Of a DNA stretch of 64,000 bases, positions 7,988 through 16,884 are shown piece after piece. The position numbers and the translations under genes were made by a program. Positions within the stretch are counted from its first letter, which is position 1. The number at the start of each line of letters is the position of its first letter. The DNA comes from Pseudomonas abietaniphila (GTDB taxonomy: Bacteria > Pseudomonadota > Gammaproteobacteria > Pseudomonadales > Pseudomonadaceae). The notes below the pieces were generated by a model. That model saw only the letters and a list, made by a program, of their open reading frames with translations. It was not told the origin of the DNA and did no database searches. The stretch covers positions 1 through 64,000 of the forward strand of contig NZ_FNCO01000022.1 of NCBI RefSeq assembly GCF_900100795.1, read 5' to 3'.

Positions 7988-9925
7988 ATGGGCCAGACTC
8001 GTTTTGCCAGTGGACGTCAGTTAGACGTTGTGTGCCTCGGACGTCTGGGCGTCGATCTCTACGCGCAACAGATCGGCGCGCGCCTGGAGGACGTCAGCAG
8101 TTTCGCCAAATACCTCGGTGGGTCCTCTGCCAACATCGCCTTCGGTACCGCCCGGTTGGGTGTGAAATCCGCCATGCTGACCCGCGTCGGTGACGATCAC
8201 ATGGGGCGGTTCCTGACCGAATCCCTGGCGCGCGAGGGCTGCGATGTCAGTGGGATCAAGGTCGATGCTGAACGCCTCACCGCCATGGTTCTGCTGGGCA
8301 TCAAGGACCGTGAAACCTTCCCCCTGGTGTTCTACCGCGAAAACTGTGCCGACATGGCCCTGAACGCCGAAGACATCGACGAAGCGCAGATTGCCTCCAG
8401 CAAGGCGTTGTTGATCACCGGCACACATTTCTCCACCGATCAGGTGTTCAAGGCCAGCAGCCAGGCGCTGGACTATGCCGAGAAGCACAACGTCAAACGC
8501 GTGCTCGATATTGATTACCGGCCGGTGCTCTGGGGCCTGACTGGCAAGGCCGACGGCGAAACCCGCTTCGTCGCCAACCAGAACGTCAGCCAGCATGTAC
8601 AGCGCATTCTGCCGCGCTTCGACCTGATCGTCGGCACCGAAGAAGAATTCCTGATTGCAGGCGGCGCCACCAACCTGATCGCCGCATTGCGCAACGTGCG
8701 TCAGCTGACCGCCGCCACGCTGGTGGTCAAACTGGGCCCGCAAGGTTGCACGGTTATCCACGGGGCAATTCCTGCCCGCCTGGAAGACGGTGCGATTTAC
8801 CCGGGCGTGCGGGTTGAAGTGCTTAACGTGCTGGGCGCCGGCGACGCGTTCATGTCGGGTTTCCTCAAAGGTTGGCTGAACGACGAGAGCGATGAACGCT
8901 GCTGCCAACTGGCCAATGCCTGCGGTGGTCTGGTGGTGTCGCGGCATGCCTGCGCACCGGCCATGCCGACGCCGGTCGAACTTGAGTACCTGTTCAACAG
9001 CCCGGTGCCGATCACCCGGCCTGATCAGGATCTTATGCTGCAGCGCCTGCATCAGGTCAGTGTGCCGCGCAAAGAATGGAAGCAGCTGTTCATCTTTGCC
9101 TTCGACCATCGTGGCCAGCTGGTGGAGCTGGCGCAAAAAGCCGGTCGCGATCTGGCGTGCATAGGGCAGCTCAAGCAGTTGTTCATTCAGGCCGTGGAGC
9201 GGGTTGAGGCGGACCTCAAGAAGCGCGGGATCGAAGCGGACGTCGGCCTGCTGGCCGATCAACGCTTCGGGCAGGATTCGTTGAACACCGCCACCGGTCG
9301 TGACTGGTGGGTGGCTCGGCCGGTGGAAGTGCAGGGTTCGCGCCCGTTGGCGTTCGAACACGGCCGTTCCGTTGGCAGCAATCTGCTGGCCTGGCCGAAA
9401 GAGCAGATCATCAAGTGCCTGGTGCAATACCACCCCGATGACGAGCCGATGCTGCGCCTTGAGCAGGAGGCGCAGGTGATGGGCCTGTATCAAGCCTCCC
9501 AGGCCAGCGGTCATGAATTGTTGCTGGAAGTCATCCCGCCGAAGGATCATCCCTCGACGCACCCCGACGTGATTTACCGTTCGCTGAAGCGCCTCTACAA
9601 CCTGGGCATTTTCCCGGCGTGGTGGAAGATTGAAACGCAACCCGCTGAGGTCTGGGAAAAACTCGACGCGCTGATTCAGGAACGCGATCCGTACTGCCGT
9701 GGCGTGGTCCTGCTCGGTCTTAATGCCCCGGCCGAAGCCTTGGCCGCAGGCTTTCGGGAAGCCAGCAACAGCACCTCATGCCGAGGCTTTGCCGTGGGCC
9801 GGACGATTTTCCATGAGCCGAGCCGTGCATGGCTGGAAGGTGAGATCGACGATGCGGGATTGATCAGCCGGGTGCAGAGCACCTTTGGTTTCCTGATCGA
9901 GTCCTGGCGCGACGCCCGAGCGTGA
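7988..9925 (+). CDS. iolC: 5-dehydro-2-deoxygluconokinase fused to DUF2090 (DKGP aldolase-like) domain
   Basis: 645 residues. The first ~330 form a PfkB carbohydrate kinase with the N-terminal GG box (LGGSSANIAFG near residue 40) and the C-terminal signature LGAGDAFMSGF near residue 283. This half is IolC, which phosphorylates 2-deoxy-5-keto-gluconate. From about residue 345 a DUF2090 domain follows (FIFAFDHRGQLVELA, LLEVIPPKDHP), annotated in related bacteria as the DKGP aldolase step, so two consecutive reactions may reside on one chain. ATG 7988 follows CAGGAG. No separate iolJ is seen in the locus, consistent with the fusion. Confidence 0.93.
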   Translation: MGQTRFASGRQLDVVCLGRLGVDLYAQQIGARLEDVSSFAKYLGGSSANIAFGTARLGVKSAMLTRVGDDHMGRFLTESLAREGCDVSGIKVDAERLTAMVLLGIKDRETFPLVFYRENCADMALNAEDIDEAQIASSKALLITGTHFSTDQVFKASSQALDYAEKHNVKRVLDIDYRPVLWGLTGKADGETRFVANQNVSQHVQRILPRFDLIVGTEEEFLIAGGATNLIAALRNVRQLTAATLVVKLGPQGCTVIHGAIPARLEDGAIYPGVRVEVLNVLGAGDAFMSGFLKGWLNDESDERCCQLANACGGLVVSRHACAPAMPTPVELEYLFNSPVPITRPDQDLMLQRLHQVSVPRKEWKQLFIFAFDHRGQLVELAQKAGRDLACIGQLKQLFIQAVERVEADLKKRGIEADVGLLADQRFGQDSLNTATGRDWWVARPVEVQGSRPLAFEHGRSVGSNLLAWPKEQIIKCLVQYHPDDEPMLRLEQEAQVMGLYQASQASGHELLLEVIPPKDHPSTHPDVIYRSLKRLYNLGIFPAWWKIETQPAEVWEKLDALIQERDPYCRGVVLLGLNAPAEALAAGFREASNSTSCRGFAVGRTIFHEPSRAWLEGEIDDAGLISRVQSTFGFLIESWRDARA

Positions 9926-9987
9926 GCCTGCAAATCGAATCAGCCGTATGAACCCGTTAAAGCGAAGAAAACAATAAAGGTGCAGCC

Positions 9988-10923
9988 ATGCCCGCTTCCG
10001 CAATCCGAATTGGCATCAACCCGATTTCCTGGAGCAACGACGACCTGCCGGCCCTGGGCGGCGAAACGCCGCTGAGTACCGCGCTCAGTGAAGGCAAGGA
10101 AATCGGTTATGAAGGGTTTGAGCTCAACGGGAAATTTCCCAAGGACGCCAAAGGCGTCGCCGATGTCTTGAAGCCTTACGAACTGGCGCTGGTGTCGGGT
10201 TGGTATTCCAGCCGTCTGGCCAGCCGTTCGGTGGCGGAAGAGATCGAGGCCATCGCCGGGCACGTCGACCTGCTCAAACACAACGGCGCCAACGTGCTGG
10301 TGTACGGCGAGGTCGCCGACTCGATTCAAGGCCAGCGTATTCGTTTGGTCGAGCGCCCGCGTTTTCACAGCGACAGCACCTGGCAGGCGTACGCTGACAA
10401 ACTCACGGAGCTTGCGCGCTTCACCCTGTCGCAGGGTGTGCGGCTGGCGTACCACCATCACATGGGCGCTTACGTCGAATCCCCTGAAGACATCGACCAG
10501 TTGATGGCGCGAACCGGCAGTGAAGTCGGTCTGCTGTTCGATTCGGGCCATTGCTACATGGGCGGCGGCGAACCGTTGCAGGTACTGCGCAAACACATTG
10601 CTCGCGTGTGTCACGTCCATTTCAAGGACGTGCGCAAACCGGTGGTGCAATTGGCGCGTAACAACCTGTGGAGTTTCCCGGACTGCATCGTCAACGGCAC
10701 GTTCACCGTGCCGGGCGATGGCGACATCGATTTCGCGGCCTTGCTGGACGTCTTGATCGAGGCCCGTTACGAAGGTTGGCTGGTGGTCGAGGCCGAGCAG
10801 GACCCGGCGGTTGCGCCCAGCTACGTCTACGCGAAGAAAGGCTATGAAACGCTGCGCAATCTGCTGGCAGCCGCTCAAGAAAACCACTTGGGTTTACATC
10901 AGCCTGCACAAAGGAGCCTGTGA
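9988..10923 (+). CDS. iolE: 2-keto-myo-inositol (inosose) dehydratase
   Basis: 311 residues of the xylose-isomerase-like TIM barrel. IolE dehydrates 2-keto-myo-inositol to 3D-trihydroxycyclohexane-1,2-dione. Typical segments are IRIGINPISWSNDD at the N-terminus, GYEGFELNGKFP, AYHHHMGAYVE, the metal-binding LLFDSGHCYMGGG, VCHVHFKDVR and LVVEAEQDPA. It lies 62 bp after iolC and directly before iolB, with the downstream start overlapping or 2 bp past its stop. Catabolic operon order C-E-B-A-D is clear. Confidence 0.94.
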   Translation: MPASAIRIGINPISWSNDDLPALGGETPLSTALSEGKEIGYEGFELNGKFPKDAKGVADVLKPYELALVSGWYSSRLASRSVAEEIEAIAGHVDLLKHNGANVLVYGEVADSIQGQRIRLVERPRFHSDSTWQAYADKLTELARFTLSQGVRLAYHHHMGAYVESPEDIDQLMARTGSEVGLLFDSGHCYMGGGEPLQVLRKHIARVCHVHFKDVRKPVVQLARNNLWSFPDCIVNGTFTVPGDGDIDFAALLDVLIEARYEGWLVVEAEQDPAVAPSYVYAKKGYETLRNLLAAAQENHLGLHQPAQRSL

Positions 10924-10925
10924 GC

Positions 10926-11735
10926 ATGAACCTCCTGGTCAAGAGCAAAGCCGAGGGCCGCGATGTGGTTGCGCTCGGTGAAGGCGTGCTGGAATACGTC
11001 GGTTTCGCTGCCCATCGTCTGACCGTCGGCGAACGTCTGCCGGTCACCGCAGGTGACAAGGAATTGTGCCTGGTGCTGCTCAGCGGTCGCGTCAGTGTCA
11101 GCGGCGAAGCGCCGGGGCAGGGCGCGTTCAATTGGGAAAACATCGGCGACCGGCAATCGGTGTTCGAAGACAAATCCCCGTTCGCGGTGTACCTGCCGCC
11201 CAACAGCCAGGCGCAGGTCACGGCGTTGAGCGCGGTACAGATCGCCGTGTGTGCCGCGCCGGGCGACCCGAGCAAGGACTTGCCCGCGCGGCTGATCACG
11301 CCTGACGCGATGAAGCGGAGCGTGCGCGGCAAGGCCGCCAACACCCGTTACGTGTGCGACATCCTGCCCGATTCCGAGCCCGCGCATTCGTTGCTGGTGG
11401 TCGAGGTGCGCACGCCGTCCGGTCATTCCTCCAGCTACCCGCCGCACAAGCACGACAAGGATGATCTGCCGCACGAGAGCTTCCTCGAGGAGACCTATTA
11501 CCATCAGGTCAATCCGCCCCAGGGTTTTGTGTTCCAGCGTGTCTATACCGATGACCGCAGCATCGACCAGGCCATGGCCGTGGAAAACAACGATCTGGTC
11601 ACCGTGCCCAAGGGCTATCACCCGGTCAGCGTGCCGTATGGCTACGAATCCTATTACCTGAACGTGATGGCCGGGCCGAAACGCGCCTGGCAATTCCACA
11701 ACGATCCCAAGCATCAGTGGTTGCTGGATCTTTGA
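10926..11735 (+). CDS. iolB: 5-deoxy-glucuronate isomerase
   Basis: 269 residues of the bicupin IolB family, which isomerises 5-deoxy-glucuronate to 2-deoxy-5-keto-gluconate. The metal site appears in the second cupin as PPHKHD followed by ESFLEETYYHQV. Other family marks are the early GEGVLEYVGFAAHRL and the late YHPVSVPYGYESYYLNVMAGP. ATG 10926 is preferred because AAGGAG at 10911-10916 is 9 bases away. A GTG at 10920, overlapping the iolE stop, is only 3 bases from the same site. Confidence 0.93.
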   Translation: MNLLVKSKAEGRDVVALGEGVLEYVGFAAHRLTVGERLPVTAGDKELCLVLLSGRVSVSGEAPGQGAFNWENIGDRQSVFEDKSPFAVYLPPNSQAQVTALSAVQIAVCAAPGDPSKDLPARLITPDAMKRSVRGKAANTRYVCDILPDSEPAHSLLVVEVRTPSGHSSSYPPHKHDKDDLPHESFLEETYYHQVNPPQGFVFQRVYTDDRSIDQAMAVENNDLVTVPKGYHPVSVPYGYESYYLNVMAGPKRAWQFHNDPKHQWLLDL

Positions 11736-11763
11736 GTTCACCCCTGTTTTGAAGGAGCCCGCA

Positions 11764-13263
11764 ATGAGCAATGCCCCGATTATCGGCCACTACATCAATG
11801 GCCAGATGCACGACGCGAGCGAGCGTTTCAGCGATGTATTCAACCCGGCGACCGGCGCCGTGCAGGCCCGTGTGGCCCTGGCCGAACTGAAGACCGTCGA
11901 CGAGGCCGTCGCCGCTGCCCAAGCGGCGTTTCCCGCGTGGGCCGATCAGTCATCCTTGCGCCGCGCGCGGGTGATGTTCAAGTTCAAGGAATTGCTCGAC
12001 CAGCACCATGACGAACTGGCGGAAATCATCTGCCGCGAACACGGCAAGGTGTTCTCCGATGCCAAGGGCGAAGTGGTGCGCGGCATCGAAATCGTCGAGT
12101 TTGCCTGTGGCGCGCCGACGCTGCTGAAAAGCGATTACAGCGACAACATCGGCGGCGGCATCGACAACTGGAACCTGCGCCAGCCACTGGGCGTATGCGC
12201 CGGTGTCACCCCGTTCAACTTCCCGGTGATGGTGCCGCTGTGGATGATTCCCATGGCACTGGTCACGGGTAATTGCTTCATCCTCAAGCCTTCCGAGCGT
12301 GACCCGTCCGCCAGCCTGTTGATGGCGCGACTGTTGAAGCAGGCCGGCCTGCCGGACGGCGTGTTCAACGTGGTGCAGGGCGACAAAGTAGCCGTGGATG
12401 CGTTGCTGCAACACAAGGGCATCGAGGCGATTTCTTTTGTTGGCTCGACGCCGATTGCCGAGTACATCCATCAGCAGGGCACCGCGCACGGCAAGCGCGT
12501 TCAAGCGTTGGGCGGTGCGAAGAACCACATGATCGTGATGCCCGATGCCGATCTGGATCAGGCCGCCGACGCGCTGATCGGCGCCGCGTACGGCTCGGCG
12601 GGTGAGCGCTGCATGGCGATTTCCGTGGCCGTGGTGGTGGGCGATGTCGGCCAGAAACTGATCGACAAACTGTTGCCGCGCATTGACGCACTCAAGGTCG
12701 GCAACGGCATGAACGCCGACTCCGACATGGGGCCGCTGGTGACGGCAGTGCACAAGGCCAAGGTCGAGGGCTACATCGATCAAGGCGTGAAAGAGGGCGC
12801 GAAACTGATCGTCGACGGGCGCAATTTCAAGGTGCCTGGCGCTGAAAACGGGTTTTTCGTCGGCGCTACGTTGTTCGATGACGTGACCCCGGAGATGACC
12901 ATTTATAAGGAAGAGATTTTCGGGCCGGTGCTGGGCATCGTTCATGTGCCGGACTTCGCCGCAGCGGTCGAGTTGATCAACGCTCACGAGTTCGGCAATG
13001 GCGTGTCGTGCTTCACCAGCGACGGCGGCATTGCCCGTGCCTTTGCGCGAAACATCAAGGTGGGCATGGTCGGCATCAACGTGCCGATTCCGGTGCCGAT
13101 GGCCTGGCACTCGTTCGGCGGCTGGAAGCGCTCGTTGTTCGGCGACCACCATGCCTACGGCGAAGAAGGCCTGCGATTTTACAGCCGCTACAAGAGCGTC
13201 ATGCAGCGCTGGCCGGACAGCATCGCCAAAGGGGCGGAGTTCAGCATGCCGACGGCGAAATGA
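11764..13263 (+). CDS. iolA: (Methyl)malonate-semialdehyde dehydrogenase, CoA-acylating
   Basis: 499 residues of the ALDH superfamily, MmsA/IolA branch. It converts malonate semialdehyde from the inositol pathway to acetyl-CoA and CO2, and methylmalonate semialdehyde to propionyl-CoA. Seen are the cofactor/active-site region GVTPFNFPVMVPLWM, the GSTPIAEYIHQQGT loop, the catalytic cysteine C283 in GSAGERCMAISV and the C-terminal FGGWKRSLFGDHHAYG. ATG 11764 follows AAGGAG. A second mmsA for valine catabolism is likely elsewhere in the genome; position between iolB and iolD supports the IolA role. Confidence 0.93.
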   Translation: MSNAPIIGHYINGQMHDASERFSDVFNPATGAVQARVALAELKTVDEAVAAAQAAFPAWADQSSLRRARVMFKFKELLDQHHDELAEIICREHGKVFSDAKGEVVRGIEIVEFACGAPTLLKSDYSDNIGGGIDNWNLRQPLGVCAGVTPFNFPVMVPLWMIPMALVTGNCFILKPSERDPSASLLMARLLKQAGLPDGVFNVVQGDKVAVDALLQHKGIEAISFVGSTPIAEYIHQQGTAHGKRVQALGGAKNHMIVMPDADLDQAADALIGAAYGSAGERCMAISVAVVVGDVGQKLIDKLLPRIDALKVGNGMNADSDMGPLVTAVHKAKVEGYIDQGVKEGAKLIVDGRNFKVPGAENGFFVGATLFDDVTPEMTIYKEEIFGPVLGIVHVPDFAAAVELINAHEFGNGVSCFTSDGGIARAFARNIKVGMVGINVPIPVPMAWHSFGGWKRSLFGDHHAYGEEGLRFYSRYKSVMQRWPDSIAKGAEFSMPTAK

Positions 13264-13290
13264 TCGAGGTCTCCATTTGAAATGCGATTC

Positions 13291-13386
13291 TTTGTGGGAG
13301 CGAATTCATTCGCGAGAGGCCGGGAAATTCGACACAAAAATGGGTTGGCTGTCAGATCGCATCGCGAATGAATTCGCTCCCACAGA
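13291..13386. repeat. REP doublet between iolA and iolD
   Basis: tgtgggagcgaattcattcg on the left is mirrored by cgaatgaattcgctcccaca on the right, 50 bases apart. This is a canonical Pseudomonas REP pair within the iol transcription unit, placed to form a long stem in the mRNA downstream of iolA. Confidence 0.85.
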
Positions 13387-13434
13387 AGACCTCATCGCCC
13401 CGAACACCGCCTCCAATAACAACAAGGTGCAAGC

Positions 13435-15366
13435 ATGACCACGACACGGTTGACCATGGCTCAGGCCCTGGTGAAATTTCTCGATAATCAGTACGTCGAA
13501 GTGGACGGCGTGCAGAGCAAGTTCGTTGCCGGGGTGTTCACGATATTCGGTCACGGCAATGTGCTGGGCCTGGGTCAGGCGCTGGAGCAGGACAGCGGCG
13601 AGCTGATCGTGCATCAAGGGCGCAACGAACAAGGTATGTGCCACGCGGCAATGGGTTTTGCCAAGCAGCACCTGCGGCGCAAGATCTATGCGTGCACCTC
13701 GTCGGTCGGACCGGGTGCGGCGAACATGATCACCGCGGCGGCGACTGCGTCGGCCAACCGCATTCCGCTGCTGTTGCTGCCGGGTGACGTCTACGCCAGT
13801 CGTCAGCCCGATCCGGTGTTGCAACAAATAGAACACTTCCACGACCTCAGCATCAGCACCAACGATGCGTTCAAGGCCGTCAGCAAATATTGGGACCGGA
13901 TCAACCGGCCCGAGCAATTGATGAGCGCCGCGCTCAACGCCATGCGCGTACTGACAGACCCTGCCGACACCGGCGCCGTGACCCTCGCCTTGCCGCAAGA
14001 CGTGCAGGGCGAGGCGTACGACTACCCCGACACCTTCCTGCAAAAGCGCGTGCACCGTATTGATCGTCGTCCGCCGACCCAGGCGATGCTTAAGGATGCG
14101 TTGGTGCTGCTCACGGGCAAGCGCAAGCCGTTGCTGATTTGCGGCGGCGGGGTGCGTTATTCCGGCGCGGCAGCCGAACTTCAGGCGTTTGCCGAGCGGT
14201 TCGACATTCCGTTCACAGAAACCCAGGCGGGTAAGAGCGCGATTGTCTCGGCTCACCCGCTGAACATGGGCGGCATCGGCGAAACCGGGTCGCTGGCAGC
14301 CAACACGCTGGCACGCGAGGCGGACCTGATCATCGGCGTCGGAACGCGTTACAGCGACTTCACCACCGGCTCGAAATCGCTGTTTCAGAACCCGGACGTG
14401 CAGTTTCTCAACCTCAACGTCGGTGCATTCGATGTTCAGAAACTTGACGGTGTGCAAGTGCTGGCCGACGCGCAATTGGCACTGCAATCGTTGAGCGATG
14501 CGCTGGGTGACTACACCGCCGGTTGGGGGGATGCGCCGAAGCAGGCCAGGGCGGCGCTGGATGCCGAGGTGGATCGGCTGTACGCCGTGGAGTATCAGAC
14601 TCAGGACTTCGAACCCGAAGTTAGCGGGCACCTCGATCCCCAGGTGCTGCGCGATTTCATCGAAATGACCGGCTCATGCCTGACCCAGAGCCGTGTGCTC
14701 GGGATACTCAATCAGCAGTTGCCTGCCGATGCGGTGATCGTGGCGGCAGCGGGCAGTCTGCCAGGCGATCTGCAACGGGCCTGGCGCAGCACCAGTGTCG
14801 ACAGTTACCACGTCGAATACGGGTATTCCTGCATGGGCTACGAAGTGAATGCAGCCCTCGGCGCGAAGATGGCTGCGCCCGAACGCGAGGTTTATGCACT
14901 GGTCGGCGATGGCTCCTACATGATGCTGCACTCGGAGCTGGCGACCTCGATTCAGGAGCGGCGCAAGATCAACGTGGTGCTGCTGGACAACATGGCGTTC
15001 GGTTGCATCAACAACCTGCAGATGGGCAATGGCATGGGCAGCTTCGGCACCGAGTTCCGCTTCCGCAATCCCGAAAGCGGGTTGCTCGATGGCGAGTTCG
15101 TGCCGGTGGATTTCGCCATGAGCGCCGCCGCGTATGGCTGCAAGACCTACACGGTGAAAACCGTCGAGGCGCTTGAGGCCGCCTTGATCGACGCGCGCAA
15201 ACAAACCGTGTCGACGCTGATCGACATCAAGGTCCTGCCCAAGACCATGATCCATGGCTACCTGTCGTGGTGGCGGGTGGGCGTGGCCGAAGTGTCGACG
15301 ACGGGCACCACCGCAGAGGCCTATGAACGGCAGAAAGCGATGCTGGCCAAGGCCCGTCAATATTGA
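13435..15366 (+). CDS. iolD: 3D-(3,5/4)-trihydroxycyclohexane-1,2-dione acylhydrolase (ring-opening)
   Basis: 643 residues, a thiamine-diphosphate enzyme of the acetolactate synthase superfamily that opens the inositol-derived ring to 5-deoxy-glucuronate. Domains are an N-terminal Pyr domain (about 1-200, HQGRNEQGMCHAAMGFAKQ with the catalytic Glu), a central domain (about 215-350) and a C-terminal PP domain with the ThDP/Mg motif LVGDGSYMMLHSE beginning near residue 489 and ending in the VLLDNMAFGCINNLQ segment. The start ATG 13435 has AAGGTG about 5 bases upstream. It is separated from iolA by a REP doublet. Confidence 0.94.
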   Translation: MTTTRLTMAQALVKFLDNQYVEVDGVQSKFVAGVFTIFGHGNVLGLGQALEQDSGELIVHQGRNEQGMCHAAMGFAKQHLRRKIYACTSSVGPGAANMITAAATASANRIPLLLLPGDVYASRQPDPVLQQIEHFHDLSISTNDAFKAVSKYWDRINRPEQLMSAALNAMRVLTDPADTGAVTLALPQDVQGEAYDYPDTFLQKRVHRIDRRPPTQAMLKDALVLLTGKRKPLLICGGGVRYSGAAAELQAFAERFDIPFTETQAGKSAIVSAHPLNMGGIGETGSLAANTLAREADLIIGVGTRYSDFTTGSKSLFQNPDVQFLNLNVGAFDVQKLDGVQVLADAQLALQSLSDALGDYTAGWGDAPKQARAALDAEVDRLYAVEYQTQDFEPEVSGHLDPQVLRDFIEMTGSCLTQSRVLGILNQQLPADAVIVAAAGSLPGDLQRAWRSTSVDSYHVEYGYSCMGYEVNAALGAKMAAPEREVYALVGDGSYMMLHSELATSIQERRKINVVLLDNMAFGCINNLQMGNGMGSFGTEFRFRNPESGLLDGEFVPVDFAMSAAAYGCKTYTVKTVEALEAALIDARKQTVSTLIDIKVLPKTMIHGYLSWWRVGVAEVSTTGTTAEAYERQKAMLAKARQY

Positions 15367-15377
15367 ATTAAGTAACC

Positions 15378-15530
15378 CCTGTAGGAGCGTGGCTTGTCCC
15401 GCGATCTGCCCGGGTTTGCGTCCGGCGCATCGGCAGTAAATCCATCGAGCGCGGTGTGTCAGGTTTATTCGGGTTGCAGGTTTCACGACCGGTTCCCGGC
15501 CGATCGCGGGACAAGCCACGCTCCTACAGG
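15378..15530. repeat. Long REP inverted repeat between iolD and the dehydrogenase gene
   Basis: cctgtaggagcgtggcttgt and its continuation to gcgatc (arm ~30 bp) are mirrored at 15501-15530, with about 90 bases between. The same arms occur at 59997-60130. The structure fills most of the iolD / dehydrogenase gap and could attenuate or stabilise the polycistronic message. Confidence 0.85.
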
Positions 15531-15546
15531 AAACGGAGAACACATT

Positions 15547-16566
15547 ATGAAAATCGGACTCATCGGCTACGGCAAGGGCGGGCGCTTCTTTCATGCGCCG
15601 CTGCTGGCCAGCATGCCCGGCGCAACCTTTGCCGGTGTGGTGACGCGCTCACCTGAACGACGCCAGGCACTGAGCCAGGATTACCCCAAGGTCCCGGCCT
15701 TCGACAGCCTGGCCGACATGGTTGCGGCAGGCGTCGATGCCGTGGTGATCTCCACACCCTTGGCCTCACGGCGTGCGTTGATCCTGGAGGCAATCGAACT
15801 CGGTGTGCCCGTGGTCAGCGACAAACCTTTTGCGCCCGACGCCAAACAGGCGCAGGAACTGGTGGATGCCGCCGAACGCCGGGGCGTGTTGCTGGGCGTG
15901 TACCAGAACCGTCGTTGGGATTCGGATTACCTCACGGTGCGCAAGTTGATCGATCAAGGCGTACTGGGTGATGTCAGCCGCTTTGAGTCCCGCGTGGAGC
16001 GCTATTCACCTTCATCGGTGGGCAAGGAAAGCGGCGGCGGGATTCTGCGCGATCTGGGCAGTCACCTGGTGGATCAGGCGTTGCAACTGTTCGGGCCCGT
16101 TAAACGGGTGTACGCCGAACTCGAATTCGCAACGCCGGAACAAAAAGTCGATCACGGCTTCTTCGTTTCACTCATTCATGCCAGCGGCGTGACCTCGCAT
16201 CTATGGGGCAACTGCCTGCAAAACGCTCAAGGCCCACGCTTTCGGGTCAATGGTTCGCAAGGCTGCTATACCGTTGATGGCCTCGACGGACAGGAGGCGG
16301 CGGCGCTGGCGGGCCTGTCCCCCAAATCCGAGGGCGAACGCTGGGGCGTCGAGGAGCATCGCCGCTGGGGCTGGTTCGAGCAGGGCGAACACCGCGAGCG
16401 CGTGCCTTCCGAGCGCGGCAGCTGGCCAGAGTTCTACCGGCAGTTGCAGGACGCCGTGATGAATCAAGGGCGTAACCCGGTGGACGCTCGGGATGCCGTC
16501 GCATCGGCGAAAGTGCTGGATGCCGCCAGGGTCAGCGCGCTGGAAGGGCGGGTGGTGGCGCTGTAA
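15547..16566 (+). CDS. Gfo/Idh/MocA-family oxidoreductase (inositol dehydrogenase-like, IolW type)
   Basis: 339 residues: an N-terminal Rossmann fold (GYGKGGRFFHAPLL, residues ~7-20) and a C-terminal GFO/IDH/MocA domain. The family EKP motif appears as DKP with the catalytic Lys at position 93; GGGILRDLGSHLVDQALQLFG holds the catalytic Asp/His helix. The GRFFHAPLL N-terminus resembles the scyllo-inositol (NADP) dehydrogenase IolW/YdgJ group more than classical IolG, so it may handle scyllo-inositol or be the NAD(P)-dependent entry enzyme here. ATG 15547 is the natural start with GGAG upstream. Substrate is inferred from context. Confidence 0.85.
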   Translation: MKIGLIGYGKGGRFFHAPLLASMPGATFAGVVTRSPERRQALSQDYPKVPAFDSLADMVAAGVDAVVISTPLASRRALILEAIELGVPVVSDKPFAPDAKQAQELVDAAERRGVLLGVYQNRRWDSDYLTVRKLIDQGVLGDVSRFESRVERYSPSSVGKESGGGILRDLGSHLVDQALQLFGPVKRVYAELEFATPEQKVDHGFFVSLIHASGVTSHLWGNCLQNAQGPRFRVNGSQGCYTVDGLDGQEAAALAGLSPKSEGERWGVEEHRRWGWFEQGEHRERVPSERGSWPEFYRQLQDAVMNQGRNPVDARDAVASAKVLDAARVSALEGRVVAL

Positions 16567-16587
16567 CGGTTGCCAAAGGGTCAAAGG

Positions 16588-16673
16588 GTGGGACGAATTC
16601 ATTCGCGAAGCACTGTGTCAGGCGATAGGGACGTGTGGAATGTGCCTGTCTCTCGCGAATGAATTCGCCACAG
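16588..16673. repeat. REP doublet downstream of the dehydrogenase gene
   Basis: gtgggacgaattcattcgcg is mirrored by cgcgaatgaattcgccacag. It sits just after the stop at 16566 and probably marks the 3' end of the catabolic transcript before the separate transporter promoter. Confidence 0.8.
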
Positions 16674-16725
16674 TAGGTGTGCATCAGCCGTCTTTCCGCA
16701 AGGTTGCATGCAGTGAAAATCAAAA

Positions 16726-16740
16726 TAGAAATAAATTCTA
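16726..16740. promoter_or_regulatory. Palindrome TAGAA-N5-TTCTA upstream of the transporter operon
   Basis: tagaaataaattcta is a perfect 5-bp inverted repeat in an AT-rich patch, 8 bases ahead of the -35 element proposed below. It may be a second regulator contact; its spacing of 5 differs from the N6 of the IolR-like site. Confidence 0.35.
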
Positions 16741-16747
16741 AAACAGG

Positions 16748-16776
16748 TTGAAACAGAAATTATTTTCCAATAGAGT
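16748..16776 (+). promoter_or_regulatory. Putative sigma-70 promoter with embedded IolR-like operator
   Basis: TTGAAA (16748-16753) and TAGAGT (16771-16776) are separated by 17 bases, giving a plausible -35/-10 pair. Between them AGAA-N6-TTCC (16755-16768) matches the operator near iolC with one mismatch. A repressor bound there would block RNA polymerase. This promoter would drive the small ORF and the ABC importer. Confidence 0.5.
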
Positions 16777-16884
16777 CATTTCCAGGTTGCCGACTATCGA
16801 CGTCCGAACCTGCTGTCGGATGCTTGCGACGCCAGGCTGGACGAACGAACCAAAACAAGAAAGCCAAAAAGACAGGTACCGTCG

